This document shows, piece after piece, positions 17,801 to 27,743 of a DNA stretch of 64,000 bases (position 1 is its first letter; each line of letters begins with the position of its first letter). This DNA is from Bog-473 sp963737745 (GTDB lineage Bacteria > Actinomycetota > Acidimicrobiia > Acidimicrobiales > RAAP-2). The stretch is taken from assembly GCA_963737745.1 (NCBI GenBank), contig CAVTTR010000001.1, forward strand, positions 124,001 to 188,000. The letters are read 5' to 3'. Position numbers and translations under genes: made by a program. The notes under the pieces were generated by a model, which was not told the origin of the DNA, ran no database searches, and worked only from the letters and a program-made list of their open reading frames with translations.

Positions 17801-19177
17801 ATGGCCCAAAGCGCCGTTTTCATAGATCTCGATCGCACGCTCCTCTCACGTGCATCGGGCCAGGCGCTCAATAAGGCGCTGATGGACGAGGGTGTCTTGC
17901 CCCCGGGACGCTCGCTGCCCGGCGACACGTTTCTCTACGCCGTCAACGACCGCCTCGGAGAGAATCTCTTCTCCATGGGACTCGTCCGAGCGGCCGCCCG
18001 GGTGGCCAAGGGATGGCGACAGAGCATGGTGCAGGCGGCGGGCCAGAGGGCGGTGGCCGACCTGAGCGAGTTGGTGGCTCCCTTTGCGCCCCAATATCTC
18101 GAGGCCTTCCGCGCCGATGGTCATCTGCTTGTGTTGGCCACGACCACCCCGGCCGACATGATCACCCCGTTTGCACACGCCATGGGATTCGACGCCGTCA
18201 TCGCCACGACATACGAGACCAAGGACGGACGGTATACGGGTCGCCTCTATGAGGGCTTCGTGTGGGGGACGGGCAAGTTGAGGGCGGTGCGACAGTGGTG
18301 CAAGGACAAGGGAATCGACCTGGGCCAGTGCCACGCCTGTAGCGACAGCGTGTTCGACACACCGCTTCTGGCCAGCGTGGGCTTCCCCCACGCCGTCAAT
18401 CCAGATCCCTCGCTGACCCTCATCGCCACGGCGCGCCGTTGGCCGGTCGAGCACTGGGACCGGCCGCCGGGGGTTCCGAGCCTGGTGGGATTCGAGCCGT
18501 ATCACTTGCTGCGACCGTTCGTCCGGCCCACCTCCTTCCCCTACGCCCGCTTCGCCATCTCCGGCCTGGAGAACATTCCGTCGAAGGGGCCGGTCTTGTT
18601 GGCCGCCAACCATCGAAGTTACTTCGACGTGGCGGCACTGGCCCTCGTCGCCGCCCGGATCGGCCGTCCCGTCCGCTTCCTGGGCAAGAAGGAGATCTTC
18701 GAGGCGCCGGTGGTGGGCCTCATCGCCCGGTCGATCGGAGGCATCCCGGTCGACCGGGGGAGCGGATCTGATCAACCCTTACGGGCGGCGGAGGCGGCTC
18801 TGCGGGCGGGCGAGGTCGTCGTGGTGCTGCCGCAGGGCACCATCCCTCGGGGTGCCGATTTCTTCGACCCCGAGCTCAAGGGAAAGACCGGGACGGCGCG
18901 GTTGGCTGCCTCGACCGGGGCCGTGGTGGTGCCGATCGGGTTGTGGGGCACCGAGAAGGTCTGGCCCCGCTCGGCCCGGATGCCCGACTTCACCTTGGTT
19001 CGCCATCCTCCGCAGGTGACGGTCCGCGTCGGTCGTCCCGTTTCGCTCACTCGGCGCGATGCGGTGGCCGATACGTGGGCGATCATGCAAGCCATCTCGG
19101 ACCTGCTGCCCGAGGAGTCCAACGTGGCGCACCAGCCGACGGCAGAAGAGCTGGCGCGCACCAAGCCCCCTTCGTGA
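17801..19177 (+). CDS. plsC: HAD-IB phosphatase / 1-acyl-glycerol-3-phosphate acyltransferase fusion
   Basis: Two-domain protein of 458 residues. Residues 1-225 are an HAD-IB hydrolase: FIDLDRTLL (Asp9, Asp11), motif II ATTTPAD and motif IV ACSDSVFDTPLL, then RRWPVEHW. Residues 240-430 are a PlsC-type acyltransferase with NHRSYFD (His271, Asp276), the substrate motif VLPQGTI and VVVPIGLWG. Fusions of this kind occur in mycobacteria and relatives and are assigned to phosphatidic acid metabolism. The stop overlaps the murT start (GTGA), so lipid and peptidoglycan genes share one transcript. Confidence 0.85.
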   Translation: MAQSAVFIDLDRTLLSRASGQALNKALMDEGVLPPGRSLPGDTFLYAVNDRLGENLFSMGLVRAAARVAKGWRQSMVQAAGQRAVADLSELVAPFAPQYLEAFRADGHLLVLATTTPADMITPFAHAMGFDAVIATTYETKDGRYTGRLYEGFVWGTGKLRAVRQWCKDKGIDLGQCHACSDSVFDTPLLASVGFPHAVNPDPSLTLIATARRWPVEHWDRPPGVPSLVGFEPYHLLRPFVRPTSFPYARFAISGLENIPSKGPVLLAANHRSYFDVAALALVAARIGRPVRFLGKKEIFEAPVVGLIARSIGGIPVDRGSGSDQPLRAAEAALRAGEVVVVLPQGTIPRGADFFDPELKGKTGTARLAASTGAVVVPIGLWGTEKVWPRSARMPDFTLVRHPPQVTVRVGRPVSLTRRDAVADTWAIMQAISDLLPEESNVAHQPTAEELARTKPPS

Positions 19178-20436
19178 GGTATCGCCTCGCCATCCTCATC
19201 ACGCGCGCCGTCAATGCGACGTCGCGCCGTCTCGGGCGGGGACAGGGCACCGTGGCCGGAGGTCGCTCCGGTCTCAAGGTCGACCCGCGGTTGCTCCAGC
19301 GCTTGACGGCCAAACTCGATGTGTCGTTGGTGACGGGCACCAATGGCAAGACGACCACCACGCGCTTGCTGACGGTTGCCCTGGGTGTCGACGGCGCCCG
19401 GGTGGTGAGCAACGAGACCGGATCCAACATGCCGCCCGGGCACGTGGCGGCGCTGGCGGGCGACCGGTCGGCCACCCGGGCCGTGCTCGAGGTCGACGAG
19501 ATCTATCTGCCCCGCGTACTGGCGGCCACGAAGCCCACGTGCGTCGTGCTGCTCAACCTCTCGCGCGATCAGCTGGATCGCACCAACGAGGTTCGCATGG
19601 TGGCCGGCAACTGGCGCGCCGCGCTGGCGGCGGCTCCGCACGTGACGGTCGTGGCCAACGCCGATGACCCGCTCGTGGCCTGGGCCGCCGGAGCGGCCGC
19701 CGAGGTGCGCTGGGTCGCCGTCGGCTTGGGCTGGCAGCTCGATGCCGCGGGCTGCCCCTCGTGCGAAGGCCGCATCGCCTTCACCCCTGACGGCTCGTGG
19801 AAGTGCGTGAGCGGCTGTGGTTTCACCCGGCCCGACCCCGTCGTCACGTTGACCGCCACTGATCATGGGACCACCTACCACGCCGTCTGGGAGAGTGGTC
19901 GGTCCCACGAGATCACCCTGAAGCTGCCCGGTCGCTTCAACTACGCCAACGCGCTGATGGCGGCCATGGCGGCCGAGAGCCGGGGGATCGATGCCGCCTC
20001 GACCCTGACCGCCATGGGCACCGTCGGGGAGGTGGCCGGCCGGTTCACCACCCGTGTCGTGGCAGGGGTGCCCGTGCGCCTGATGCTGGCCAAGAATCCG
20101 GCTGGTTGGAGCGAGCTTCTCGACCTGGTGGCGGAGGACGACGGGCCGATCGTGATCAGTATCAACGCGCGGACGGCCGACGGAGCCGACCCGAGCTGGC
20201 TGTGGGACGTCCCCTTCGAGCGCCTCGCCGCCCGCGTGGTGGTGGCTACCGGTGACCGTTGCCGTGACCTGTCGGTGCGCCTGCGCTACGCCGGCGTGCG
20301 CCACGTGATGGAGCCGAACCCGGTCGCCGCCCTCCAGAATGCCGCGACGGGAATCGGGGGTGACGCCAACGCCAATGACGTGGACGTCATCGGTAACTAC
20401 ACGGCCTTTGGCGAGCTGCTCGGTGCCCGGCTGTGA
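19174..20436 (+). CDS. murT: lipid II isoglutaminyl synthase, ligase subunit MurT
   Basis: MurT, 420 residues, activates the glutamate of lipid II for amidation with ammonia from GatD. The Mur-ligase P-loop GTNGKTTTT is at residues 55-63. A zinc ribbon of four Cys (194, 197, 211, 215) inserted in the central domain is diagnostic, as is the C-terminal DUF1727 domain with AKNPAGWSE and ADPSWLWD. GTG 19174 is the start; it overlaps the plsC stop as GTGA, and VRYRLAILITRAV fits family N-termini. The upstream extension of the frame lies inside plsC. Confidence 0.9.
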   Translation: MRYRLAILITRAVNATSRRLGRGQGTVAGGRSGLKVDPRLLQRLTAKLDVSLVTGTNGKTTTTRLLTVALGVDGARVVSNETGSNMPPGHVAALAGDRSATRAVLEVDEIYLPRVLAATKPTCVVLLNLSRDQLDRTNEVRMVAGNWRAALAAAPHVTVVANADDPLVAWAAGAAAEVRWVAVGLGWQLDAAGCPSCEGRIAFTPDGSWKCVSGCGFTRPDPVVTLTATDHGTTYHAVWESGRSHEITLKLPGRFNYANALMAAMAAESRGIDAASTLTAMGTVGEVAGRFTTRVVAGVPVRLMLAKNPAGWSELLDLVAEDDGPIVISINARTADGADPSWLWDVPFERLAARVVVATGDRCRDLSVRLRYAGVRHVMEPNPVAALQNAATGIGGDANANDVDVIGNYTAFGELLGARL

Positions 20437-21188
20437 CCGCACCCCTTCGCATCGCCGTGGTGTACCCCGATCTGTTGGGAACCTACGGGGACGGTGGCAA
20501 CGGGCTCATCTTGGCCCGCCGCGCCGAATGGCGGGGCTTCGAGGTCGAGCTGATGCAGGCGGCGTCGGATGTTTCGCTGCCCGAGGCCGACATCTACTCC
20601 CTGGGTGGCGGCGAGGACGGTCCCCAGGTGCGCGCCGCTCGTTCGCTGATCGAGGACGGCACATTGCGTCGTCGGGCGGCCGAGGGGGCGGTGGTCCTCG
20701 CGGTGTGTGCCGGTTATCAGATCGTCGGCAACAGCTTCCCGGGCGCCGATGGCGCGGCCCACGCCGGGGTCGGCCTGCTCGATATCGACACGGTGAAAGG
20801 CGTCGGGCCCCGTGCGGTGGGCGAGGTCGTGGCACAGGCGACCGGCGCCACGTTGCCCGCGTTGACCGGTTTCGAGAATCACGGAGGAACGACGACTCTG
20901 GCGCCGGGCGCCGTTCCTCTGGGCCAGGTCAGTCGGGGCATCGGCAACGGTGACGGATCGGGCACCGAAGGGGCGATCGCCGGCCATGTGCTCGGCACCT
21001 ACCTGCACGGTCCGGTGCTGGCCCGCAATCCGGCCCTGGCCGACCTTCTCTTGGGCTGGGCACTCCGAACCGAAGAGTTGCCGCCTCTCGAAGATGGGCC
21101 CGAGGAGGCGCTGCGTCACGAACGCCTCGGGGCGGCGGGCGCAACGGGCCGTGGCCGAAACGGCGTGCGTCGACGACGTCGGCGTTAG
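20433..21188 (+). CDS. gatD: lipid II isoglutaminyl synthase, glutaminase subunit GatD
   Basis: GatD, 251 residues, a class I-like glutamine amidotransferase that feeds ammonia to MurT. The nucleophile is Cys92 in LAVCAGYQ, and the catalytic His is His192 in TYLHGPVL. FENHGG is also characteristic. The GTG start overlaps the murT stop as GTGA. The C-terminus is an Arg-rich tail (GRGRNGVRRRRRR) beyond the usual family end. Together with MurT it amidates lipid II to isoglutamine. Confidence 0.9.
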   Translation: MTAPLRIAVVYPDLLGTYGDGGNGLILARRAEWRGFEVELMQAASDVSLPEADIYSLGGGEDGPQVRAARSLIEDGTLRRRAAEGAVVLAVCAGYQIVGNSFPGADGAAHAGVGLLDIDTVKGVGPRAVGEVVAQATGATLPALTGFENHGGTTTLAPGAVPLGQVSRGIGNGDGSGTEGAIAGHVLGTYLHGPVLARNPALADLLLGWALRTEELPPLEDGPEEALRHERLGAAGATGRGRNGVRRRRRR

Positions 21189-22358
21189 CGCGTCAACAAA
21201 AGACAGCCGGTAATGGGCCCGGCGCCTACCGTGGCCACCGCCACCTCGGCGCCCGCGACCTGACGCGCCCCGGCTTGATGACGCAGCTGAAGTACCGCTT
21301 CAAGGAGGATCCAGTACCCGTGCATACGGCCGGCCGAGAGCTGACCCCCATAGGTATTGAGAGGAAGCTCGCCTTCTAGCGATATGCGAACACCACCCTC
21401 TACGAAGGGGCCCGACTCACCCTCGGCACAAATGCCGAGCGCTTCGAGCCAGTCCAGGGTGACAAAGGTGAAGCCGTCATAGAGCTCGGCCACGTCGATG
21501 TCGTCCGGCGTGAGGTTGGTCTGGCTCCACATCTCGGCTGCCGCCTCCACCGACGACATTTTTGGGTAGTCGGGCCGTTGGTCCCACCCGCCGGCCGGAG
21601 AGCCGCCCCCCACGGCCTCGATGTGGATGGCGTGGTTCTTGCCGTCGGCGGCGAAATCCGAAGTTGAGACGACCAGTGCGATGGACCCGTCTATCGGCAC
21701 GTCACAGTCCAAGAGTCCGAAGGGATCCGAGATCATCCGCGCGTTGAAATAGTCGTCGAGCGTGATCGGATTTCGATACGCCGCGGTCGGGATTGAGGCC
21801 CGCGTTGCGCCGGCTGTTGACGGCGACCCACCCGAGTTGTTCCCGGGTCGTCCCATGGAGGTACATGTGACGTTGGCAGTGCATGGCCATCCAGTTGGCG
21901 GCCGAATAGGCGTGCATGGTGAGGAGAGTGCCGACGCCCTCCATTCCCGGAAACGAGGCGGGGCCTCCCGAGTCTTGCGCTGCGTCGTCTTGCGCTGCTT
22001 CGCCCTGGAAGGCACTGCCGCCGACCATGTTGACGGTTCGGTAGACGAGGACGTGTCGCGCTGCGCCGTCCGCGACGGCCTGGCACGCCGCAAAAAGGGG
22101 CGCCAGCAAGCCACCGCTCTCGACGCCCTTATTGCGCCAACGCGTCGTGACGCCGAGGTGTGTGGCGATCCCCGGAACCTCCATGCCGCCAACGGTGACG
22201 ACGGCGTCGATCTGCGACGCATCGAGACCGGCATCCGCCATGGCCGCGTGCGCCGCCGTGGTCGTGAGGACACTGCCCGAGATCCCGGTTCTTCGCCCGA
22301 TCGTCGACATGCCAACGCCCGAGATGATGGCACCACGGCCCCCTTGACCACGCACCAC
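21185..22358 (-). CDS. thiolase-family protein (lipid-transfer/SCP-x thiolase type), frameshifted
   Basis: Thiolase-superfamily protein of about 390 residues of the non-condensing lipid-transfer type, with IISGVGMSTIGRRTG at the N-terminus, the short VNMVGGSAF centre and C-terminal NTYGGQLSAGRMHG. The last replaces the classical active-site segment. The N-terminal part (GTG 22358) and the part from PTAAYRNPITLDDYFNARM are in different frames, joined by removing one base near 21785. It is divergent from an OB-fold protein of the family that usually pairs with such thiolases in sterol or acyl-CoA metabolism. Confidence 0.7.
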
Positions 22359-22391
22359 GCCAACCTAGCGCCGTGTGCGTACGATGGCTCG

Positions 22392-22826
22392 GTGGAGACC
22401 GCACCCCCCTGGCGCATGCCGCCAGCGATCTCTGACCTCAATCGGCCCTTTTGGACCGGTGGCCGCGCCGGACAGCTCCTGATCTCGCGCTGCACGTTGT
22501 GTCGAGAGTGGTCCCACCCGCCGGCGCTCGTCTGCGTGGCGTGCGGGGGGGATATGGCCCCGCATCCGGTCAGCGGGCGGGGATCGGTCTTCACGTTCAC
22601 CATCAACCGTCACGCGTTCAATCCCGCTCTGCCCGTGCCATACGTGATCGCCATCGTCGAACTGGTCGAGCATTCGAGTCTGCGGATCACGTCGAACCTC
22701 ATCGAATGTGACCCCGGGGAGGTATCCATCGGCTTGCCGGTCGTGGTCACGTTCGAACAGGCGGGCGAGGCCTGGGTGCCGCTCTTTAGGCCGGATCACA
22801 CCATGCCGATGGCCTCCGTAGGCTGA
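22392..22826 (+). CDS. DUF35 / Zn-ribbon OB-fold acyl-CoA-associated protein
   Basis: Protein of 144 residues with a rubredoxin-like zinc ribbon (CTLCREW... CVACGG) and an OB-fold, the DUF35 arrangement. Such proteins accompany thiolases and act as CoA-binding partners of their activity. GTG 22392 is preferred; ATG 22416 is possible. It lies 33 bases from the start of the divergent thiolase-like gene, which supports a joint function. Confidence 0.8.
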   Translation: METAPPWRMPPAISDLNRPFWTGGRAGQLLISRCTLCREWSHPPALVCVACGGDMAPHPVSGRGSVFTFTINRHAFNPALPVPYVIAIVELVEHSSLRITSNLIECDPGEVSIGLPVVVTFEQAGEAWVPLFRPDHTMPMASVG

Positions 22827-22838
22827 TCATCGGTGCCG

Positions 22839-23411
22839 ATGAGATCCGTGCCGATGGACCGTCCTTACGACATGCCTGATACCGAATACCGCACGAAGAA
22901 CTTGGCCGACCTCTATCACCTCGCCCCATTGGACTGGACGGATGTGTGTCGGACCCTTGCGTCAAACGTGGACCAGGAGCCGGGCACCGGCGGCCCCGAT
23001 CACCACACGTTCTGGTTGTCAACCGTAGATGCCGACGGTCGGCCCCACATGACTGCCGTCGGCGCATTCTGGCTCGAGAATCGTTACTACTTCACGGGGA
23101 GTCCGCGCTCTCGCAAGATTCGCAACGTCGAGCGCGATCCGCGCTGTGCCTTTGGTGTCGCGCTCGACGGGTATGACGTCGCACTTGAAGGGCGGGCCAT
23201 TCGTATCACCGATGACGCGGCACTGCATCGCTTGGCCGAGGTCTTCGCACAGGGCGGTTGGGCCCCGTCCGTGGCCGACGGAGGATTCACCCACGAGTAC
23301 AGCGCCCCGAGCGCCGGCCCGCCGCCATGGTATGTCTACGAATTCACGCTCGACGACGCGTACGCCGTGGCGACAAAAGAGCCTGGTGGAGCCACCCGAT
23401 GGACCTTCTGA
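22839..23411 (+). CDS. pyridoxamine 5'-phosphate oxidase-like FMN split-barrel protein
   Basis: Split-barrel flavin/F420-binding protein of about 190 residues. The pattern FWLSTVDADGRPHMTAVGAFWLENRYYF, then SRKIRNVERDPRCAFGV is typical of the family. The start could be GTG 22833 or ATG 22839 or 22854; none has a clear ribosome site. The substrate is unknown. It follows the DUF35 gene by 12 bases and ends exactly where the convergent DUF302 gene ends. Confidence 0.7.
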   Translation: MRSVPMDRPYDMPDTEYRTKNLADLYHLAPLDWTDVCRTLASNVDQEPGTGGPDHHTFWLSTVDADGRPHMTAVGAFWLENRYYFTGSPRSRKIRNVERDPRCAFGVALDGYDVALEGRAIRITDDAALHRLAEVFAQGGWAPSVADGGFTHEYSAPSAGPPPWYVYEFTLDDAYAVATKEPGGATRWTF

Positions 23412-23823
23412 TTACGTCTCTTCTTTGTGCGCCGCTGCCACGAGTGCGTCGGTGAGCGTCTCGATCCCGCGCGAAATTTCCAGCCAGCTCGGCGCCGAGG
23501 GAATAGCGCGACGCCAACGCGTCCGATGAGACATAGGACACGTTGGTCTGGCCCTCGTCCGACCACATCAGCACCTTGAGGGGGAGGTCCAGGGCAGCCA
23601 AGGGTGCGGCCTGCATCACGGGTGTGCCACCGGCCGGATTTCCGAACAGCACGAGAATCGTGTCGCGCAGGTGCATCCCGACACGCCGGGCCTCGGCGCT
23701 TTGATCGATCACCGAGAAGACCTTGAGACCCTGGTCGACGAGAAGCTTGGTGAACAACGACGCGGTCTCGGCCACCGATCGGGGACTGAGCTTCGTCACG
23801 ACGTCACCTTCGATTTGGTCCAT
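23412..23823 (-). CDS. DUF302 domain protein, frameshifted at the 3' end
   Basis: DUF302 protein of about 135 residues. Start ATG 23823. The family core VFSVIDQSAEARRVGMHLRDTILVLFGNPAGGTPVMQ is intact, with SYVSSDALASRYSLG after it. The natural end, IETLTDALVAAAHKEE then TAA at 23412, is one frame away; dropping one G near 23472 restores it. DUF302 has an unknown role and a fold related to heme or peptide binders. It is the last gene of the FAR-MDR-LarA-acyltransferase operon. Confidence 0.7.
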
Positions 23824-23834
23824 CTGGCGCCTCG

Positions 23835-24836
23835 TTATTCGGGCCAGCCGGCGCCATCGCCCGGTGGCCTCGTGTCGAGAGCCCAGGCCCGGCGCCACGC
23901 CGGGGCGTCCGGCCCCCGGTGGGCCCGCTCCGCTCCTTCGGTGGGATCGACCACGCTGACATCCCGCCGAGCCCGCCACCAATCGGCGTGCACCTCGCGT
24001 GAGAGGTTCGCCACCGCCCCCTCGATGCGAGCGGAGAAGCGATGGGCATTCTCTCCCTCGTCGGGGGTGAGTGGCGCACCATAGAGAACCGAGATCGGCG
24101 ATCGCCGAAGCTGGCCGCCGCGACGTCCCTCGGTTCCCGAACCACCGGGTGCACGGGCGCCCTCGTCGGCGATCTTCGGGAGGACATGGCGGGTGCCGTG
24201 AAGGTAGACCGGTACCACCGGACAGCCAGTGCGACGGGCGAGGTACGCAGCGGCGCCCCCGAATGGTTGGGTCCAACCATCGGGAGACCGTCCACCCTCG
24301 GGAAAGATGACCAGGTTCCAACCCTCATCGATGAGCTCGGCCAAGGTATCGAGCGACTGGCGATTCACCTTTCTTCGTTCGAAGGGGATGGCGGCCAGCG
24401 CAAACGACCAGAGTACCGACTTCCAGGTGCGATCGAAGAAGTAGTCCGAAGCCGCCGCCACAACCGTGTGGTGACGGAACTCGACGGGAAGATTGGTCAA
24501 AAGGAGGGGGGTATCGACATGACTGGCGTGATTGGCGGCGAAAATGACCGGGCCCTCCACGTGACGCAGGTGCTCGAGGCCACGCACTGTGGCGGGGGCG
24601 ACCAGGCGAGCAAAGGGCCGGGCCAGGTTGTCCATCACCATGGCGCGGGCGAGGCGAGCGGGGTAGCGCCGGGACCATTCGTGGTCGTACTCGAGCCCGA
24701 TCTTTCGCTCGGGATCGGGGCGCTCAACCGTGGCGGGCCACGATGGAGCCGCCAGGGGAAGGCGGAACGCCCGTGCTCGCCCGAGTACCGACCGTGCCCT
24801 CGTTCCCGCGCCCGTGCCCGTGCCCGTTCCCGCCAT
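23835..24836 (-). CDS. PlsC-type 1-acyl-glycerol-3-phosphate acyltransferase
   Basis: Acyltransferase of 333 residues. The catalytic block NHASHVD (HX4D) is near residue 101, FPEGGRSPDG is the substrate-binding motif and CPVVPVYLHG follows. The first 45 residues are a Gly/Thr/Ala-rich and basic leader with no family match. The C-terminal region after RDVSVVDP is also extra and likely disordered. The first codon overlaps the stop of the LarA-like gene, so the two are translationally coupled. It acylates an alcohol or lysophospholipid; the operon suggests products of acyl-CoA reduction. Confidence 0.8.
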   Translation of the reverse strand: MAGTGTGTGAGTRARSVLGRARAFRLPLAAPSWPATVERPDPERKIGLEYDHEWSRRYPARLARAMVMDNLARPFARLVAPATVRGLEHLRHVEGPVIFAANHASHVDTPLLLTNLPVEFRHHTVVAAASDYFFDRTWKSVLWSFALAAIPFERRKVNRQSLDTLAELIDEGWNLVIFPEGGRSPDGWTQPFGGAAAYLARRTGCPVVPVYLHGTRHVLPKIADEGARAPGGSGTEGRRGGQLRRSPISVLYGAPLTPDEGENAHRFSARIEGAVANLSREVHADWWRARRDVSVVDPTEGAERAHRGPDAPAWRRAWALDTRPPGDGAGWPE

Positions 24837-26426
24837 CAGTGCACGTCCGCCATCATGATGGGTGGCGCGTGCAGGTGGGTCAGGGTGGGGGAGGGGCCCA
24901 CCACATCGCTCGCAATTTCCAAGGCATCGTTCAACGATGAGGCGGGTGAGAATCCGAGCCGGCGTACGGCCTTGGCATCACCACCGACGATGATCACGCG
25001 TCCGAGATGCTCCAGCGCGTGGGCGCACCAGTACCACATGTAGAAGGGGTGCACACCGTGATACGCGTGTCCGGTGCGGTAGAGATGGATGTACCAAGGG
25101 TCGGTGGCGAAGGACTCCTCGAACTGTTTGTGAATGGCGACCGGATCGACGGTGTGGGTCAGGACCTGCTCGTAGAAGTCGATGTAACTCGGGTGGTGAC
25201 CCGGATGGAACTCGGGACGGGTCGGGTGTCGCAGAATGAGGACGCCGCCCTCGCGCACCAGCGGTTTGCCCCGGTACAGGTTGAAGAAATAGCCCAACCC
25301 CAGGCAGGCCACCAGGATCGGATTCATGATCGAGTTGACGTTGTAGGGGCAGATGTAGGGGAGCCCGAGGGTGAGGATGTCGGTCTGTCCCTGCACATCC
25401 ACGCCCTGCTGCTTCCACACGTTCTCCGTTGTGATGGCATGGACCGCTTCAACTTCCCCGGCCTGGACGGACGTCATGGCGTGCGGGGATTCGATCGAGT
25501 GGAAGATCTGGCGGGCCAGGCGCGGCGGCACTCCCTTGAGAGAACGTGACGTGGCGGCGTACGTGGCGCGGTCACGCAGGTTCCACTCCCATTCGCGTTT
25601 TTGCAGGAAGGCGAACGAGGAAGGGAAGGTGTCGGTGTTGAGGGTGGTCTCGATCTGGAAGATCTTCACGCCGGCCTCGGCAATGAATCTCCCCATGCGC
25701 CAGTTCGAACTGTGCAATTCCGATGCGGGAGCATCCATGAACGATCGCGAGTGCTGCATCGTCTGGGGATTGTGGTGATGGCGCAGCGACCGATAGCTGG
25801 CCAGTCCGGTGGCCACGCTCTTGTGTCCACCGTCCATGGCCACCAGGTTGATGTTGACGTAGATCAAGAGGTCCGAGGTGGCGGCCCGCTTGTTGATCTC
25901 AATGTCCTCGCCCAAGTCGGTTTGTCCGAGATGAATGAGGTTGTCGGGATCTTCGGCATCGTGCTGGGTCAGGAGCCCGCTGGGGGCGAAGGCGTCGTAG
26001 ACCCGGTCACCTAAGGCGTGCCGCAACTCGCCTTCGGTCATCCTGCGGTGCAGCGCCGAGCGCGGCGATCAGCATCACGTCATCGACACCGGCATCGGCG
26101 GCCATGTCGAGAACGGTTTCGATGACCATCTGGCGGATATCGGGTGCCTCCATCGGGGGGAGCGGGAGCGAGATGTCGTCGAAGCAGATCGTCAGTTTCA
26201 TGCCGGCATGGAGCAACGCCGGCAAAGGGTCGCGGTCACCGACGGGATGCAGCAGGGCATGGCGAATGGCGCCGTAGGGATCGTCGAGCGCCTTCATCGG
26301 CTCGGGGGCGTAAATCACCCGACTGCCCTCGGGCAGCGTTTCCAGCGTGAAACCCTCGCCGTTCCAAAACAGGGTCGGCGGCGTGGATTTGTCAACCTCG
26401 AGCACGAAACCGGGGCGGCGGCTCAT
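24836..26426 (-). CDS. LarA-like (DUF2088) protein, frameshifted
   Basis: Homologue of the nickel-pincer lactate racemase family (DUF2088), about 530 residues after joining. The N-terminal part (ATG 26426, ... LTICFDDISLPLPPM, IVETVLDMAADAG) and the rest from LHRRMTEGELRHALG are one frame apart; removing one base near 26055 joins them. MDGGHKSVATG occupies the place of the catalytic-lysine loop. No larB, larC or larE cofactor genes are in the window, so racemase activity is uncertain. The start overlaps the stop of the upstream dehydrogenase as ATGA. Confidence 0.65.
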
Positions 26427-27733
26427 CGGGTGTGTCCTTTCCTGATGTCAAAAGCGATCTTGACGGCGCCTCGCCTGCCGGCCGCGCCGGCATGCGCCAC
26501 TGCTTCTTCGAAGCGTTCCAGTGGGTAGGTGGCGGAGATCAGTCGCCCGGTCGAAGCCGCAGCCACCACTTCGAAGGCCAGGTCGAACGTGCTCACTTCC
26601 GCCGGTTTGGCGGCGGCCTTCCTTCGGGCGCCTGGGCTGGCAGCCCTCGGAACCCCCGCAGCCCCTGCGACCGTCTCGGTTCCGTAGGCGTACGCCCCGG
26701 CCAGACGGATCTCGCGTTGCCACAACGGAGCCAGGTCGATCGTGATCTTGCCGGGCATGCCGACCAGGGCCACGGTGCCGCGTGGGCGGACCATGGACAA
26801 GGACTGGCTGATTGATTCGGCGCTGCCCACGCAATCGATGACGATGTCGGCACCGCTCGAGAGCGTGGCCGTCTCGCCGGCGGCACCGCCGAAGGAGAGC
26901 GAATGGGTGTGGCGGCGCACGGCGCGCGGCAATTGGTCTGCCGGGAGGGCCTCGGTGGCCCCGAACTCACGGGCCAGGCGTTGTTGATGGGCGTACTTGG
27001 CTCCGACCAGCAAGGCACGCGGCGTCGGGCATCGACCCGTGGCGGCAAGGTGTGCCAACGCAGCGGTGACCGTGAGGCCCAGGGTGCCCGCCCCGAGCAC
27101 GGCGACCACATCGCCGTCGCGGATGCCCGCGCCGAGAACGGCATGCACGCCACAGGCCACGGGCTCGGTTGTCACGGCATCGGCGTCGCTGAACTCCGGC
27201 GGCACGGCGAAAAGTTGGCTGGAGTGCGCCACCAGACCTGTCGTCGACCATCCGCCACCCGTATCGGCGCAGAACCCGGTCTGCAGGCCGGGTCGGATGT
27301 GCCCGAAGGCGAGATACCCACAGTTCCCGACGTGCCCGGCCTGGCATGCGGCGCACGGAGGGTGGATGCCGCGCGTGGCGCAGCCGAGCACCGGCTGGAG
27401 CACCACCCGGGAGCCGGCCGCCAAGACCGACCCGTCGGCAACGACAGCATCGGCGGAAAGCACACCGACCACTTCGTGACCGGGCACGAACGGAAACGAG
27501 ACGATCTCTTCGAAATAACGCGAGCTGCGGCCATCGAGGGTCGACAGGTCCGAGCCGCAGATGCCGGCCAGCAGTGGGTCGACATGTACCCAGCCCTGGC
27601 CCGGTAGCGGGGGGGCATCCTGCTCGACGAGACGGAGCGGCCCGACGCCGGCACCGCGGCCGGAGCCGAAGCTCGATGCGATGCGCGCCGCCGCAAAGCG
27701 AGGCAGTGAGCGCTCGAAGAGGAGGGTGCTCAC
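26423..27733 (-). CDS. zinc-dependent medium-chain alcohol dehydrogenase
   Basis: MDR-family dehydrogenase of 436 residues. Zinc ligands are visible as GICGSDL, PGHEVVG and the structural-zinc Cys cluster in CAACQAGHVGNC. The Rossmann motif is AVLGAGTLGL. The C-terminal half has an unusual Ala/Lys-rich insert (GVPRAASPGARRKAAAKPAE). It sits 10 bases after the acyl-CoA-reductase/HAD gene and overlaps the LarA-like gene, so it probably acts on the alcohol or aldehyde of the same pathway. Confidence 0.8.
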   Translation of the reverse strand: MSTLLFERSLPRFAAARIASSFGSGRGAGVGPLRLVEQDAPPLPGQGWVHVDPLLAGICGSDLSTLDGRSSRYFEEIVSFPFVPGHEVVGVLSADAVVADGSVLAAGSRVVLQPVLGCATRGIHPPCAACQAGHVGNCGYLAFGHIRPGLQTGFCADTGGGWSTTGLVAHSSQLFAVPPEFSDADAVTTEPVACGVHAVLGAGIRDGDVVAVLGAGTLGLTVTAALAHLAATGRCPTPRALLVGAKYAHQQRLAREFGATEALPADQLPRAVRRHTHSLSFGGAAGETATLSSGADIVIDCVGSAESISQSLSMVRPRGTVALVGMPGKITIDLAPLWQREIRLAGAYAYGTETVAGAAGVPRAASPGARRKAAAKPAEVSTFDLAFEVVAAASTGRLISATYPLERFEEAVAHAGAAGRRGAVKIAFDIRKGHTR

Positions 27734-27743
27734 GTTGGTCGTC

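Noticed and set aside
18772..20442. 556-codon minus-strand ORF
   Set aside because: Antisense to plsC and murT; low-complexity Arg/Gly/His composition typical of a shadow frame in GC-rich DNA.
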